Source: an uncultured Bacteroidales bacterium
Lineage (GTDB): Bacteria > Bacteroidota > Bacteroidia > Bacteroidales > Bacteroidaceae
Assembly (NCBI GenBank): GCA_902799685.1
Contig: CADCBO010000004.1
Coordinates: 145,867 to 209,866 of the forward strand
DNA: 64,000 bases
Direction: 5' to 3'
In this document: positions 63,926-64,000 of the stretch, in pieces
Layout of the letters: each line of letters begins with the position of its first letter
Position numbering within the stretch: the first letter of the stretch is position 1
Program-made: the position numbers and the translations under genes
Notes under the pieces: model-generated
Told to the model about the DNA's origin: nothing
The model's input: the letters and a program-made list of their open reading frames with translations, nothing else
Databases searched by the model: none

Positions 63926-64000
63926 GATCCGCTAGCTCAGCAGGTAGAGCACATCCCTTTTAAGGATGGGGTCTCGGGTTCGAACCCCGAGCGGATCACC
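63926..64000 (+). tRNA. tRNA-Lys (TTT), window edge
   Basis: Acceptor strands GATCCGC and GCGGATC pair perfectly, and the T-loop is TTCGAAC. The anticodon loop CTTTTAA gives anticodon TTT at 63959-63961. The discriminator A (63998) is followed by CC at the window end, so CCA may be encoded here, unlike tRNA-Pro and tRNA-Gln. The body is complete at 63998. Confidence 0.95.

Overview
This window looks like chromosomal DNA of a Bacteroidota bacterium, most likely order Bacteroidales (gut Bacteroides/Prevotella relatives). Several things point the same way: Bacteroidota-type promoters (TTTG, about 20 nt, TAnnTTTG), weak ribosome binding sites, and family content typical of the phylum (DUF349, DUF5683, DUF4834 and DUF4419 proteins, PorW/PorX homologues, FISUMP lipoproteins, a carboxypeptidase-regulatory-domain outer-membrane barrel). 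Gene orders such as rsfS-ftsH-cdsA, parA-parB-DUF5683-transglycosylase-relA/spoT and psd-pssA-DUF4834 also fit. I cannot name genus or species from the sequence alone.

Layout. 0-2.3 kb: end of a sugar-use operon (FucP-like permease and zinc dehydrogenase), closed by a long hairpin. 2.4-9.7 kb: DUF349 protein, MgtE, RsmA, a flippase-like membrane protein, MeaB and a glycosyltransferase. 9.8-10.1 kb: a structured non-coding stretch with tRNA-Gln and an inverted partial copy of its 3' half. 10.3-24.7 kb: core block of rsfS, ftsH, cdsA, lpxB, parAB, cell-wall enzymes, (p)ppGpp metabolism and alaS. 24.8-32.0 kb: a DUF4832 lipoprotein coupled to a RecD-like helicase, a pseudopilin-like protein, rsmD and a 1005-residue outer-membrane barrel. 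32.0-33.2 kb: two small unknown proteins and tRNA-Pro.

33.2-41.3 kb is an accessory region beside tRNA-Pro. It holds four secreted lipoproteins built from FISUMP, fasciclin and Ig-like or fibronectin-like modules, repeated gene-tail remnants, and a frameshifted glyoxalase-type gene. 41.3-50.9 kb returns to core genes: PorW and PorX homologues, tsaE, thioredoxin and dnaE. 51.1-54.6 kb holds phosphatidylethanolamine synthesis (psd, pssA), a small membrane protein, a radical SAM/SPASM protein and pyrH. 54.8-59.3 kb holds a 1002-residue secreted FISUMP protein followed by a DUF4419 protein. 59.2-64.0 kb holds birA, yraN, tadA, rsgA, frr, an outer-membrane DUF2490 protein and tRNA-Lys.

The least explained signals are non-coding. 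A short word, AATTGA(GAATTGA), forms the stop codons of five genes and the ends of three separate palindromes, one of about 316 bp. There is also the inverted tRNA-Gln fragment, and the opposite-strand gene-tail remnant that overlaps the 3' ends of two FISUMP lipoprotein genes. No CRISPR array, transposase, phage gene cluster or rRNA operon was seen.
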